Shown: positions 33,651 through 42,241, numbered from the stretch's first letter. The stretch: 64,000 bases of DNA from DASWJZ01 sp963814905 (GCA_963814905.1 CAWFEM010000015.1:620001-684000), one strand, 5' to 3'. Notes: a model not told the origin generated them from the sequence alone. Program-made: numbers and translations.

Positions 33651-34967
33651 TCAGTTCTTCGGCCTCAGATCGCGAACGCGCTTCGCCTTCCCAGCCGAGC
33701 GCTCGATCGTGCCGGGCGGCTCGACGACGACGCGTGCCGTGACACCGAGTCGGTCCTTGATTCTGCGCTCGGTCTCCAGAGCCGCAACGCGCCACGGGGC
33801 CGCATCCATTCCCGCCTCTGGCCCCGTCTCCGGCCGCGGCTCTACATGCACGGTGAGCGCATCGAGACGGTTCGGGCGGCTGACCTCGATCAGATAGTGC
33901 GGGGCAAGCCGCGGGTCCTCGCAAATCAGCGTCTCGATCTGCGAGGGGAAGAGATTGACGCCGCGCACGATCAGCATGTCGTCGGTGCGTCCGGCGATCC
34001 GCGCGATGCGACGCATCGCAAGGTCGGCCGGAGGAAGAAGCCGGGTGCGGTCGCGCGTGCGATAGCGGATCACCGGCATCCCTTCTTTCGTCAGCGTAGT
34101 GAGCACGAGTTCACCCTCCTCGCCCTCGGCGAGCGGGACACCGGTCTCAGGATCGACGATCTCAGGCAGGAAATGATCCTCCCAGATCGTGAGCGCCCCC
34201 TTGTCGCCGACGCGTTCCTGCCCAACGCCCGGCCCCATCACTTCCGACAGGCCGTAGGAATCGAACGCCTCGGCCCCGAGCGACGCCTCGATCTCGGCGC
34301 GAAGCGTCTCCGACGCAGGCTCCGCCCCGAAGATCGCTAATCGCAATCCCGCCTCGCCCGCGCTGCTCCCCTGCCGCGCCAGTTCGTCGGCGATGACAAG
34401 AAGATAGGACGGCGTCGCCATCAGCACCGAGGGTCTGAGTTCGCGGATAAGCTGCACCTGCCGCTCGGTCGCGCCGCCGCTCACCGGCAGCACCGTCGCG
34501 CCGAGCCTTTCCGCTCCGGCGTGCCAGCCGAGACCGCCGGTGAAGAGCCCGTAGCCGAAGGCATTGTGGACGAGATCGCCGCGCCGGCCGCCCGCCGCCG
34601 CCAGGCAGCGCGCCATCAGGCCGGACCAGGTGTCGAGGTCGCCGGCCGTATAGCCGACCAGGGTCGGTCTGCCCGTCGTTCCGCTTGACACATGGATGCG
34701 CGCCATCGCCTCGCGCGGCGCGGTGAACATCCCGAACGGATAGCCCTCCCGCAGATCGTGTTTGGTCGTGAACGGAAGCGCCGAGATATCCTCCACCGAC
34801 CGCACGTCCTCAGGCAACAGTCCGGCGTCCTTGAAGACGCGCCGATAGTGCGGGACAGTGTCGAATACGTGCTTCAGCGTCGCCTTGAGCCGCTGAAGCT
34901 GCACGACACGCAGTTCCTCCGCATCCAGGTGCGGCGGCAGATACGGCCTCTCCGGCGCGAGCTGCAT
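33651..34967 (-). CDS. Phenylacetate-CoA ligase-like AMP-forming enzyme
   Basis: A 438-residue acyl-adenylate-forming ligase of the PaaK type. Motifs: HVSSGTTGRPTLVGY (P-loop), YGLSEVMGPGVGQE (A5-like), and RTDDMLIVRGVNLFPSQIE (A8). Product is presumably the CoA thioester of an arylacetic or arylcarboxylic acid. The ATG at 34967 has a gggagg ribosome site; an earlier ATG at 34991 is less likely. Length is normal for PaaK. First gene of a minus-strand pair with the DpgC-like dioxygenase; its promoter region contains the second MarR-type operator. Confidence 0.9.
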   Translation of the reverse strand: MQLAPERPYLPPHLDAEELRVVQLQRLKATLKHVFDTVPHYRRVFKDAGLLPEDVRSVEDISALPFTTKHDLREGYPFGMFTAPREAMARIHVSSGTTGRPTLVGYTAGDLDTWSGLMARCLAAAGGRRGDLVHNAFGYGLFTGGLGWHAGAERLGATVLPVSGGATERQVQLIRELRPSVLMATPSYLLVIADELARQGSSAGEAGLRLAIFGAEPASETLRAEIEASLGAEAFDSYGLSEVMGPGVGQERVGDKGALTIWEDHFLPEIVDPETGVPLAEGEEGELVLTTLTKEGMPVIRYRTRDRTRLLPPADLAMRRIARIAGRTDDMLIVRGVNLFPSQIETLICEDPRLAPHYLIEVSRPNRLDALTVHVEPRPETGPEAGMDAAPWRVAALETERRIKDRLGVTARVVVEPPGTIERSAGKAKRVRDLRPKN

Positions 34968-35048
34968 CCGATCCTCCCGTGGCCGCTCCAAATCAGGGCG
35001 GCGCTCTCCTGCACGCTCCCGGCGCGGCGTTGGAGGGACAATACTGTC

Positions 35049-35066
35049 TAGTTTGTAACAAAACTA
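35049..35066. promoter_or_regulatory. MarR-type operator, copy 2
   Basis: TAGTTTGTAACAAAACTA: same arms and spacer length as copy 1 at 28495-28512. It lies between the divergent CoA ligase gene (start 34967) and TRAP binding-protein gene (start 35187), so one site could control both transcripts. Identity of arms, 6.5 kb apart and at both ends of the cluster, makes coincidence unlikely. Confidence 0.75.
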
Positions 35067-35186
35067 TCTGGACAGACCGGGCCCTCTTTCCGCATGATCG
35101 CGCCAAGAAGCGCGACGCAGCGCTCGGCTTTTGCGTATGCTCACGCAAGACGCCAAAACGCAAAACACCGTCGGAGGTAAACGCCA

Positions 35187-36230
35187 ATGCTCTCACGCAG
35201 AAGATTCCTAAGCTCGGCGGCCGCGACCGTCGCTGCCCCGGCCGTTCTGAGAAGCGCCTGGGCGCAAAGTCCGGAATTCACGCTGAAGCTCCACCATCTG
35301 CTCGGGCCGAAATCGCCGGCACAGGTGATGATGCTGCAGCCCTTCGCCGACCGCATCCTGAAGGACTCCGACGGTCGTGTGAAGATCGACATCTACCCGG
35401 CCATGTCGCTCGGCGGTGCGCCGCCCCAGCTCTTCCGTCAGGCCGTGGACGGCGTCGTCGATATCGTGTGGACGGTGAACGGCTACACGCCGGGCCTCTT
35501 TCAGCGCTCGGAGGTGTTCGAGCTGCCGACGATCTTCAAGAACAACGTCGCGGCGACCAACCTCGCCATGCGCGACATGTTCGACGACCACCTCGCGGAG
35601 GAATACAAGGACGTTCACGTTCTTTGGCTGCATGTGCATGCCGGTCAGGCAATCCACATGGCCGATAAGCTGGTGCGCAAGCCCTCCGATTTCGAGGGAC
35701 TGAAGATCCGCGTGCCCGGTCCGACCGGCACCGCCGTCATCGAGCAGCTCGGCGCGACGCCGGTCAACATGCCGGTTCCCGACATGCCGCAGGCATTGGC
35801 GACGCACGTCGTCGACGGCGCGCTCGTCCCGTGGGAGATCGCTCCGCCGCTCAAGCTCTACGACGTCACCAAGTATGACATCGAGGGCAAGGACAAGTGG
35901 CGGCTCGGCACCACGACGTTCCAGGTCTCGATGAACAACGGAACCTGGGAGAAGCTCCCCGACGACCTGAAGGACGTGTTCAACAACGCCACCGGCGCCG
36001 ACTGGTGGAAGCAGGTGGGCGATATCTGGCGGCTCGACGACGACGAGGCGCTCAAGATCATCATCGCCCAGGGCAACGAGTACGTGGAGCTGACGCAGGA
36101 GGAGACCGACGCGTTCGAAACGGCGCTCGCGCCGGTCGTCGATCGCTGGGTCAAGGAACGGTCGGGGGCTATCGATGCGGCCGGGCTTGTTGACGCTGCC
36201 AAGGCTGCCATCGCAAAACATAGTGCATGA
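35187..36230 (+). CDS. dctP: TRAP transporter substrate-binding protein
   Basis: A 347-residue DctP-family protein with a Tat-like twin-arginine signal (SRRRFLSSAAATVAAPAV) cleaved near SAWAQ. The conserved carboxylate-binding Arg is within the GLKIRVPGPTGT region, and LGATPVNMPVPDMPQAL is the usual family block. A strong ribosome site (ggaggt) precedes the ATG. It binds an organic acid in the periplasm; given the divergent CoA ligase and shared operator, an aromatic acid is the likely ligand (inference). Overlaps dctQ by four bases. Confidence 0.92.
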   Translation: MLSRRRFLSSAAATVAAPAVLRSAWAQSPEFTLKLHHLLGPKSPAQVMMLQPFADRILKDSDGRVKIDIYPAMSLGGAPPQLFRQAVDGVVDIVWTVNGYTPGLFQRSEVFELPTIFKNNVAATNLAMRDMFDDHLAEEYKDVHVLWLHVHAGQAIHMADKLVRKPSDFEGLKIRVPGPTGTAVIEQLGATPVNMPVPDMPQALATHVVDGALVPWEIAPPLKLYDVTKYDIEGKDKWRLGTTTFQVSMNNGTWEKLPDDLKDVFNNATGADWWKQVGDIWRLDDDEALKIIIAQGNEYVELTQEETDAFETALAPVVDRWVKERSGAIDAAGLVDAAKAAIAKHSA

Positions 36231-36805
36231 GCTTTGCCTATCATGACGACGAGGGCGGGATCTCCAGGTCCCGCCCCGCTCCTTTGCGCCCCCCCTGGCT
36301 CCGACTTCTCAGAACGATAATCCGCTATTGGGCGCTCATCGGCGGCTTCATCCTGGTCGGACTAATGCTGATGACCGCCGCAAGCACGTTCTCCAACCTA
36401 TTGTTCGACAAGCCGTTTCAAGGCGACTACGAGATGATGAAGCATTTCGTCGCCATCGCCATCTTCTGCTTCCTCCCCTATTGCCAGCTGACCGGCGCCA
36501 ACGTGACGGTCGACATCTTCACGGAGCGCGCCAGCGAGCGCGCGAAAGCGGCGATGCTCGCCTTCTCCTCGCTGTTCGCCATCATTTTCGCGGTGGTGCT
36601 TTTCAAGCAGATGTATCTCGGCCTCGACAGCTACCTCCAGTATCGCGAGACAACCGCGGCGCTGCACATCCCGCTGTGGACGGCTTTCCCGCCGGCGCTG
36701 GTTTCGCTCGCGCTGCTCTTGATAGCGGCCGTGCTGACCCTGATCGAAGGGGTAGAGGGCATGCGCCGGCCCCCCTCGCCCGCGTCGAATAAGCCGAGCG
36801 GATAG
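36227..36805 (+). CDS. dctQ: TRAP transporter small permease
   Basis: A 192-residue DctQ-type protein with four hydrophobic segments (about 35-55, 72-92, 110-130, 150-170). The first ~20 residues are a polar cytoplasmic tail rich in Arg and Pro. ATG overlaps the DctP stop (ATGA). It forms the membrane complex with the large DctM permease. Part of a three-gene transporter divergent from the aryl-CoA ligase. Confidence 0.88.
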   Translation: MSFAYHDDEGGISRSRPAPLRPPWLRLLRTIIRYWALIGGFILVGLMLMTAASTFSNLLFDKPFQGDYEMMKHFVAIAIFCFLPYCQLTGANVTVDIFTERASERAKAAMLAFSSLFAIIFAVVLFKQMYLGLDSYLQYRETTAALHIPLWTAFPPALVSLALLLIAAVLTLIEGVEGMRRPPSPASNKPSG

Positions 36806-36815
36806 AAGCAAGGCG

Positions 36816-38138
36816 ATGGAAACCAGTTTCCTGGTCGGGCTTGTCGGGCTGCTCGCCCTTCTCGCGCTGATCGCGATCCGTGTTCCGATCGCCTACACGA
36901 TGATCCTGGTCGGCGTCGTCGGCACGTCTTTTCAATCGGGCCCGACCATCGTCCTCTATCAGTTGAAGGACCTCGCCTACTCGCAGTTCTCCAATTACGA
37001 CCTGTCGGTGCTGCCGATGTTCATCCTGATGGGAAGCCTCGCGGCACGTTGCGGCTTGAGCCAGGACATGTTCCGCGGCGCCGATGCCTGGCTCGGCCGC
37101 TTCCGTGGCGGCGTCGCGATGGCGGCGGTCGCGGCTTGCGGCGGTTTCGGCGCGGTATGCGGCTCCTCGACCGCCACCGCGTCCACCATGGGCATTGTCG
37201 CCCTCCCCGAGCTCCGCCGCTACAATTACTCGCCGTCGCTTGCGACCGGCACGATTGCCGCCGGAGGCACGCTCGGCATCCTGATCCCGCCTTCAGTGGT
37301 GCTGATCGTCTACGCCATCATCGTTGAGACGAATATCGTCACGCTCTTCGAGGCAGCGCTCCTTCCCGGCATCCTCGCCGTCTTCATGTTCCTCGCCACG
37401 ATCTCCATCTATGTCCGGCTGTTCCCGGAGAGCGGGCCGAAGGGGCGTGCCGTCTCGCGTCAGGAGTTCATCTCCGCCAGCATCGCGGTGATCCCGATCG
37501 CGATCATCTTCGCGATCGTGATCGGCGGCATTTATGGCGGGCTCTACAATCCGACGCCGGCCGGCGCGGTCGGCGTCTTCCTCGTCGCGCTCTACGGATA
37601 CGGCCGCAGGCGGCTCTCGCTCCACGACACAATCGACGCGCTTTTCGAGACCGCCCGCACCAGCGGCATGATCTACCTGATCCTGCTCGGCGCGGCACTT
37701 CTCTCCATCTTCATGGCGCGTGCCGGCGTGCCGCAGGCGGCCGCCGCTCTCCTGCAGAACAGCGGCCTGCCGCCGCTCGGCATCCTCGTCGTCATCATCG
37801 TCATGTTCATCATCCTCGGCATGCTGATGGACAGCCTGTCGATGATCATTCTGGCGATCCCGTTCTTCTGGCCGATGGTGTCGGGCCTCGATTTCGGTAT
37901 GTCGGACAACGACCTGAAGATCTGGTTCGGCATCATCGCGCTGGTCGTCGTCGAGCTCGGCCTGATCACGCCGCCTGTCGGCCTCAACGTCTTCATCATC
38001 AACTCGCAGGCGCCCGACGTGCCGATGCGCGAGACGTTCAAGGGCGTAGTGCCGTTTTTCCTCTCCGAGATCGTGCGCGTGACACTGCTCGTCGCTTTTC
38101 CGGCGATCACGCTGGCGCTTCCGCACCTACTCACATAG
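36816..38138 (+). CDS. dctM: TRAP transporter large permease
   Basis: A 440-residue DctM permease with about 12 membrane segments. The elevator-type signature regions are AACGGFGAVCGSSTATASTMG and GTIAAGGTLGILIPPSV, and later GMLMDSLSMIILAIPF. It completes the DctPQM secondary transporter, which uses an ion gradient. A small GC-rich hairpin and six T residues follow the stop. Substrate probably an aromatic or other carboxylic acid of the neighbouring catabolic cluster. Confidence 0.93.
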   Translation: METSFLVGLVGLLALLALIAIRVPIAYTMILVGVVGTSFQSGPTIVLYQLKDLAYSQFSNYDLSVLPMFILMGSLAARCGLSQDMFRGADAWLGRFRGGVAMAAVAACGGFGAVCGSSTATASTMGIVALPELRRYNYSPSLATGTIAAGGTLGILIPPSVVLIVYAIIVETNIVTLFEAALLPGILAVFMFLATISIYVRLFPESGPKGRAVSRQEFISASIAVIPIAIIFAIVIGGIYGGLYNPTPAGAVGVFLVALYGYGRRRLSLHDTIDALFETARTSGMIYLILLGAALLSIFMARAGVPQAAAALLQNSGLPPLGILVVIIVMFIILGMLMDSLSMIILAIPFFWPMVSGLDFGMSDNDLKIWFGIIALVVVELGLITPPVGLNVFIINSQAPDVPMRETFKGVVPFFLSEIVRVTLLVAFPAITLALPHLLT

Positions 38139-38151
38139 CGGCAAGCATTGA

Positions 38152-38173
38152 CGCCGGCTCACGGCGGTTTTTT
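38152..38173 (+). terminator. Rho-independent terminator after the TRAP operon
   Basis: CGCCG (38152-38156) pairs with CGGCG (38162-38166) around a five-base loop, followed by g and TTTTTT (38168-38173). It sits between convergent dctM and aqpS, adjoining the aqpS stop. The stem is short but GC-only. Confidence 0.6.
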
Positions 38174-38896
38174 CTACTGCGACTGCACTTCGCGCGAGCC
38201 CACGTCCTCTGCCGCCGGCGTCTCGCCCGGCTGGAGAAGCCAGCCGAATGCGACGACCGCAAGCAGGCTGCCGAGAAGCTCCGCGACGATGAAGGCCGGA
38301 ACGTCGAGCGGCCTGATTCCGGAGAACGTGTCGGAGAAGGCGCGCGCGATCGCCACGGCCGGGTTGGCGAAGGAGGTCGAAGCGGTGAACCAGTAAGCGG
38401 CGGTGATATAGAGTCCGACCAGCCAGGCGATCGCCTCGGCGCGGAACCTGAGCCCGCCGAGGATGACGCCGACCAGGCCGAAGGCGGCGACCACCTCGGC
38501 GAACCATTGCCCTGGCCCCGTGCGGATATGCGTCGACGCCTGCAGCAGGGGCAGCTCGAACATGAGATGAGCGGCAAGCGTGCCGGCGATGCCGCCTACG
38601 ATCTGGGCGGCGACATAGGCCGCGCCTTCCGCCGAATCGATGCTCCCCTTGAGCCGCATCGCGAAGGTCACCGCGGGATTGAAATGCGCGCCGGAGACCG
38701 GGCCGAGCACGGTGATAAGAACGACGAGGATGGCCCCGGTCGGCAGCGTGTTGCCGAGCAGCGCCAGAGCGGTGTCGTCGGTCAGCCGCTGCGCCATCAC
38801 GCCCGAGCCGACGACGGTACCGACCAGGAAGGCGGTGCCGACCGCCTCCGCGGCGAGCCGGCGCGCGAGGCTGAACGTTTCGACGGCCGCCGTCAC
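38174..38896 (-). CDS. aqpS: Arsenic-associated aquaglyceroporin
   Basis: A 240-residue MIP channel with about six membrane segments and two NPA boxes (GAHFNPAVTFAM and SFANPAVAIARAFSDTF). The association with ArsR and ArsC matches the Sinorhizobium arsR-aqpS-arsC system, where AqpS lets arsenite flow out of the cell after ArsC reduces arsenate. GTG at 38896 is the start used; the gene follows arsC by 46 bases. Function is inferred from neighbourhood and family. Confidence 0.9.
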   Translation of the reverse strand: MTAAVETFSLARRLAAEAVGTAFLVGTVVGSGVMAQRLTDDTALALLGNTLPTGAILVVLITVLGPVSGAHFNPAVTFAMRLKGSIDSAEGAAYVAAQIVGGIAGTLAAHLMFELPLLQASTHIRTGPGQWFAEVVAAFGLVGVILGGLRFRAEAIAWLVGLYITAAYWFTASTSFANPAVAIARAFSDTFSGIRPLDVPAFIVAELLGSLLAVVAFGWLLQPGETPAAEDVGSREVQSQ

Positions 38897-38942
38897 GCCC
38901 GCACCGTCATATCAATGGCGCCACGCCGGCCGACGCGATTCC

Positions 38943-39464
38943 TCACGCTTGCTCCTTCACAGAGGCCTCACGGCGCGAGCCGATGTCGTCGAGATGCTTC
39001 TGCAGCGCGAGCCGGTCGAGGCTCTTAAGCGGCAGGCTGGTGAAGACGGAGATGCGGTTGGTCAGCATGCGGCAGGTATCGGCGAAGGCGGCGCGCTTGA
39101 TCGCCTCCGATCCTTCCACCGCGGCCGGATCGGGAACGCCCCAATGCGCCGTCATCGGCTGGCCGGGCCAGATCGGGCAGGCCTCGGCCGCCGCGTCGTC
39201 GCAGACGGTGAAGACGAAATCCATCTTCGGCGCACCGGGCACGGCGAACTCGTCCCAGCTCTTGGAGCGCAGACCGTCGGTCACGTAGTTCAGGTTGCGC
39301 AGAAGGTCGATCGCGTAAGGATGCACGGCGCCCTTCGGATGCGAGCCCGCCGAATAGGCTTTGAACCGCCCGACGCCGTAACGGTTCAGGATCGATTCCG
39401 CGATGATCGAGCGGGCGGAATTGCCGGTGCACAGAAACAGGACATTGTAGACGTGTTCAGCCAT
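38943..39464 (-). CDS. arsC: Arsenate reductase (low-MW phosphatase type)
   Basis: A 173-residue LMW-phosphatase-fold arsenate reductase. The CX5R catalytic loop is CTGNSAR at 12-18; two further Cys (88 and 96, VCDDAAAEACPIW) are positioned to relay disulfides to thioredoxin or a similar reductant. It turns As(V) into As(III). The ATG at 39464 overlaps arsR by eight bases, so translation is coupled. The C-terminal ~30 residues extend past the basic phosphatase fold, as in other rhizobial members. Confidence 0.92.
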   Translation of the reverse strand: MAEHVYNVLFLCTGNSARSIIAESILNRYGVGRFKAYSAGSHPKGAVHPYAIDLLRNLNYVTDGLRSKSWDEFAVPGAPKMDFVFTVCDDAAAEACPIWPGQPMTAHWGVPDPAAVEGSEAIKRAAFADTCRMLTNRISVFTSLPLKSLDRLALQKHLDDIGSRREASVKEQA

Positions 39465-39819
39465 GGACGTCCTCCCTCGACGTTCGGCACGCCTTGAGCG
39501 TGTCGAGAAGCGGCGCACACACTTCCGCGCGACCGCCGCAGCAATCCTTGACGAGATAGGCGGCGAGCGCGCCGAAACGCTCAAGCTTTGCCGTGTAATT
39601 GATGACACGGCTGTGACGCTCCGCCTCCACCAGACCGGCGCGCGCGAGCACCGCGAGATGCGTCGACATCGTGTTGTGCGGGACGGCGAGACGCCGCGCG
39701 ACCTCGCCGGCCGCAAGCCCCTCCGGCGCGTGCCGCACGAGGAGGCGGAAGGCGTCGAGCCGCGTCGGCTGCGCCAAAGCGGCGAGCGCCAGCAGCGCCT
39801 GTTCCTGGTCTATTTCCAT
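39457..39819 (-). CDS. arsR: Arsenic-responsive ArsR repressor
   Basis: A 120-residue winged-helix repressor. The HTH is around RRLAVPHNTMSTHLAVLARAGLV. A Cys pair near the C-terminus (VKDCCGGRAEVC) is a likely As(III) site. ATG at 39819 begins MEIDQEQALLALAAL. The start codon is inside one arm of a long inverted repeat, which is the likely operator; this would give a very short or leaderless transcript. First gene of arsR-arsC-aqpS. Confidence 0.9.
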   Translation of the reverse strand: MEIDQEQALLALAALAQPTRLDAFRLLVRHAPEGLAAGEVARRLAVPHNTMSTHLAVLARAGLVEAERHSRVINYTAKLERFGALAAYLVKDCCGGRAEVCAPLLDTLKACRTSREDVHG

Positions 39820-39847
39820 ATGTCGAGACTGCCCGACATGTGGAAAT
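39812..39847. promoter_or_regulatory. ArsR operator (14-8-14 inverted repeat)
   Basis: Left arm ATTTCCATATGTCG (39812-39825) and right arm CGACATGTGGAAAT (39834-39847) are complementary at 13 of 14 positions across an eight-base spacer. The left arm covers the arsR start codon. Size and location fit autoregulation by an ArsR dimer or dimer pair. Confidence 0.75.
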
Positions 39848-40102
39848 GAGTCAACGAGGCCCGGCCTGGCCAAGGCTGCGCCCTCGCCTCCCGCGCTTGG
39901 CCGTTCCCACCCGATCAAGACGACGGGCGACCGATGCATAACCCCACGGCTAGCGACAGCAAACGGCTGATGCTATTGGAAGAATTCCAGTTCTCGGAGA
40001 TCGATCGAAGGGGCCTTTGCGCTTCCTTGGCATTCGAACCAGGCAAGAGGATTGGCTCGATCTTTGCATCCGGCCCGGCAGGCGCCGGGAAGAGAGGTGT
40101 CG

Positions 40103-41089
40103 ATGGGCGGGAGTGCGTTGAGCTTCTTCAGAACTCTCAACCAGGAGCGCATCGTATTTGTCATCAGCGTGCTCGTCTTCGCTGCCGCGGCGTTCGGTCT
40201 TTCGGGATTCCTGACCGCCGCGAACCTGATCGCCATCGTCCGCTCGATCGCCGTTCTCGGCATCCTCGCGCTCGGCATGTCGGTGGTGATCATCGGACGC
40301 GGCATCGATCTGTCGATGGTGGCGATCATGGCGATGTCGGTCGCCTGGTACCTGCAGCTCCTCGGCAGCGGCATGCCCGACCAGGCGGCGCTGGCGCTGG
40401 TGCTCGGCGGTGTGCTCGCCATTGGTCTTCTGAACGGATTCCTCGTCGCCTATGCCGAAGTTCCCGCGATCTTCGTCACGCTTGCTTCCGGCTCGTTCGT
40501 CTTCGGCTATGTCCGCTCACAGCTGATCCCTTCCGATGCGGTACCGGTGCCTGAGGGTCACTGGGTTGAGATATTGGGAGGCGTGCGCTTCGTGGGTGTG
40601 CCGATAGAGGTCTTCCTCTTCGCGGCGCTGGCGGCTGCGATGTTCGTATTCCTGCGCTTCACCAAATGGGGCCGTTACGTCTACTACGCCGGCGACAATC
40701 CGGTGGCGGCACGCAATATGGGAATCCCCGTCCGGCCGATGCTGGTGCTGCGCTACGTTCTGTCGGCGCTGACTGCCTTTGCCGCGGGGCTGCTGACGGC
40801 GGCAAGCCTGCACTCGATCAATACCCGCGTGGTCAACTCCACGTTGCTCTACGACATCGTCCTGGTGGCCGTAATCGGCGGCATCGGCCTGTCGGGAGGC
40901 AAGGGCGGCGTTCGCAACGTTCTCGTCGGGGCGGCGCTGATCGGCATCCTGCTGAACGTCATGACGATCATCGACATCTCGGTGCTCTACCAGAACCTTA
41001 TCAAGTCAACTATCCTGCTGTTCGCGATCATCGTCGACGGCCTTCTCAACCCGCGCGACGAACAGACCGCCCAGCAAGGAGACATCTGA
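40103..41089 (+). CDS. Ribose-type ABC transporter permease
   Basis: A 328-residue RbsC-family permease with about eight to ten membrane segments. Family blocks: LGILALGMSVVIIGRGIDLSMVAIMAM, YYAGDNPVAARNMGIPVRPML and VVAVIGGIGLSGGKGGVRNVLVG-type sequence. ATG at 40103 has an agagagg ribosome site. It is followed by the binding protein and by a second permease fused to a lactonase, so the membrane complex is probably a heterodimer. Divergent from arsR. Confidence 0.9.
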   Translation: MGGSALSFFRTLNQERIVFVISVLVFAAAAFGLSGFLTAANLIAIVRSIAVLGILALGMSVVIIGRGIDLSMVAIMAMSVAWYLQLLGSGMPDQAALALVLGGVLAIGLLNGFLVAYAEVPAIFVTLASGSFVFGYVRSQLIPSDAVPVPEGHWVEILGGVRFVGVPIEVFLFAALAAAMFVFLRFTKWGRYVYYAGDNPVAARNMGIPVRPMLVLRYVLSALTAFAAGLLTAASLHSINTRVVNSTLLYDIVLVAVIGGIGLSGGKGGVRNVLVGAALIGILLNVMTIIDISVLYQNLIKSTILLFAIIVDGLLNPRDEQTAQQGDI

Positions 41090-41139
41090 GCTCCACACAA
41101 TCCGACCGATTGTAGCGGTCCAAAGGAGAGGACAGGACT

Positions 41140-42171
41140 ATGAAGCTGACGAGTACTTTTCTGGCGGCCGCCTTCGTGGCGTCGGCCACGGCCTTCACCA
41201 CGCTTCCCGCCTCCGCCGAGATGATGGACCCGACGCCGGAGGCGTACGCCAAGGCGCTCGAAGGCAAGCGCGTCGTGATGGTGCCGATGGCGATGGGCTT
41301 CGACCTGGCGCAAGGCTGGGCCGCCATCCTGCAACGCGAAGTCACCGCCTTCGGCGGCGTCTTCGAGACGCGCGACCCGAACTGGAGCGTCGAAGCCGGC
41401 GCGCAGGCGCTGACGGAAGCGATTGCCTCCGACCCGAAGCCCGACGTCCTGGTCGTGATGTCGCCCGACCTGAACTCCTACTCCAAGATCATGAAGAAGG
41501 CGCAGGACGCGGGCATCTACGTGCTCCTGATCGACAACCCCGCCAACTTCAAGGCCGACGCCTATCTCGGCGGCGACTGGACCCAGCTCGGCCGGCTTGA
41601 GGCCGAAGCCGCGGTGAAAGGCTGCGGCGAAGGCTCCTCGAAGAAGATCGGCCTGGTGCAAGGCGACGAGACCAACGCGACGAGCCTCTTCCAGTACGAC
41701 GGGATCATGGACGTGCTTTCGAAGCACCCCGACTTCGAGGTCGTGGCCAAGCCCGACTCCAACTGGGACGCGACGACCTCGCGCAACGTGACGACCACCA
41801 TGCTCCAGCAGCATCCGGACGTCTGCGCCATCATCGACTTCTGGGATGGTGACGCGACCGGCGCCGCTGCGGCGATCCGCGATGCCGGCAAGGAAGATCA
41901 GGTCTTCCTGGTCACGACCGGCGGCGGCGAGAAGACCGCCGACTGCGAGATGATCGAGAACGGCACTTATAGCGCCGTGGTCATGACGGAGCTCGCGCAG
42001 GAAAGCTACAACATGGTCACGATGATCAAATACCTGCTGCAGAGCGGACAGCCGGCGGGCACCTCGTCGGCCGTCATCTACACGCTGCTCCACGCGACGA
42101 CGAAGGACAACATGCGCCCCGACAGCTGCTGGGACCTGAAGGCGCTACAGGCCATGGCCGAAGACAAGTAA
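41140..42171 (+). CDS. Ribose-type ABC transporter substrate-binding protein
   Basis: A 343-residue periplasmic-binding protein of the RbsB (type I) family. The signal peptide ends near PASAEM. Two-domain fold motifs include VVMVPMAMGFDLAQGW and later VFLVTTGGGE. The ligand is unknown; the fused lactonase-like partner suggests a sugar, aldonolactone or other lactone (inference). A strong ribosome site (aggagagg) precedes the ATG. An intercistronic hairpin follows. Confidence 0.92.
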   Translation: MKLTSTFLAAAFVASATAFTTLPASAEMMDPTPEAYAKALEGKRVVMVPMAMGFDLAQGWAAILQREVTAFGGVFETRDPNWSVEAGAQALTEAIASDPKPDVLVVMSPDLNSYSKIMKKAQDAGIYVLLIDNPANFKADAYLGGDWTQLGRLEAEAAVKGCGEGSSKKIGLVQGDETNATSLFQYDGIMDVLSKHPDFEVVAKPDSNWDATTSRNVTTTMLQQHPDVCAIIDFWDGDATGAAAAIRDAGKEDQVFLVTTGGGEKTADCEMIENGTYSAVVMTELAQESYNMVTMIKYLLQSGQPAGTSSAVIYTLLHATTKDNMRPDSCWDLKALQAMAEDK

Positions 42172-42190
42172 GCCTCTGTTCTCGAACCGG

Positions 42191-42214
42191 GACGGCCGGG
42201 TTTTTCCGGCCGTC
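42191..42214 (+). terminator. Intercistronic hairpin after the binding-protein gene
   Basis: GACGGCCGG (42191-42199) pairs with CCGGCCGTC (42206-42214) around a six-base loop GTTTTT. It lies between the binding-protein gene and the permease-lactonase gene. Typical of binding-protein operons, it may act as partial terminator or protect the upstream mRNA so binding protein is made in excess. Confidence 0.65.
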
Positions 42215-42241
42215 TCTCTCCCCTGACCGGATGGATGCCTG

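Noticed and set aside
32218..33924. A longer version of the DpgC-like gene starting at 33924
   Set aside because: It would overlap the CoA ligase by more than 270 bases with no family similarity; the ATG at 33633 has a ribosome site and fits the family length.
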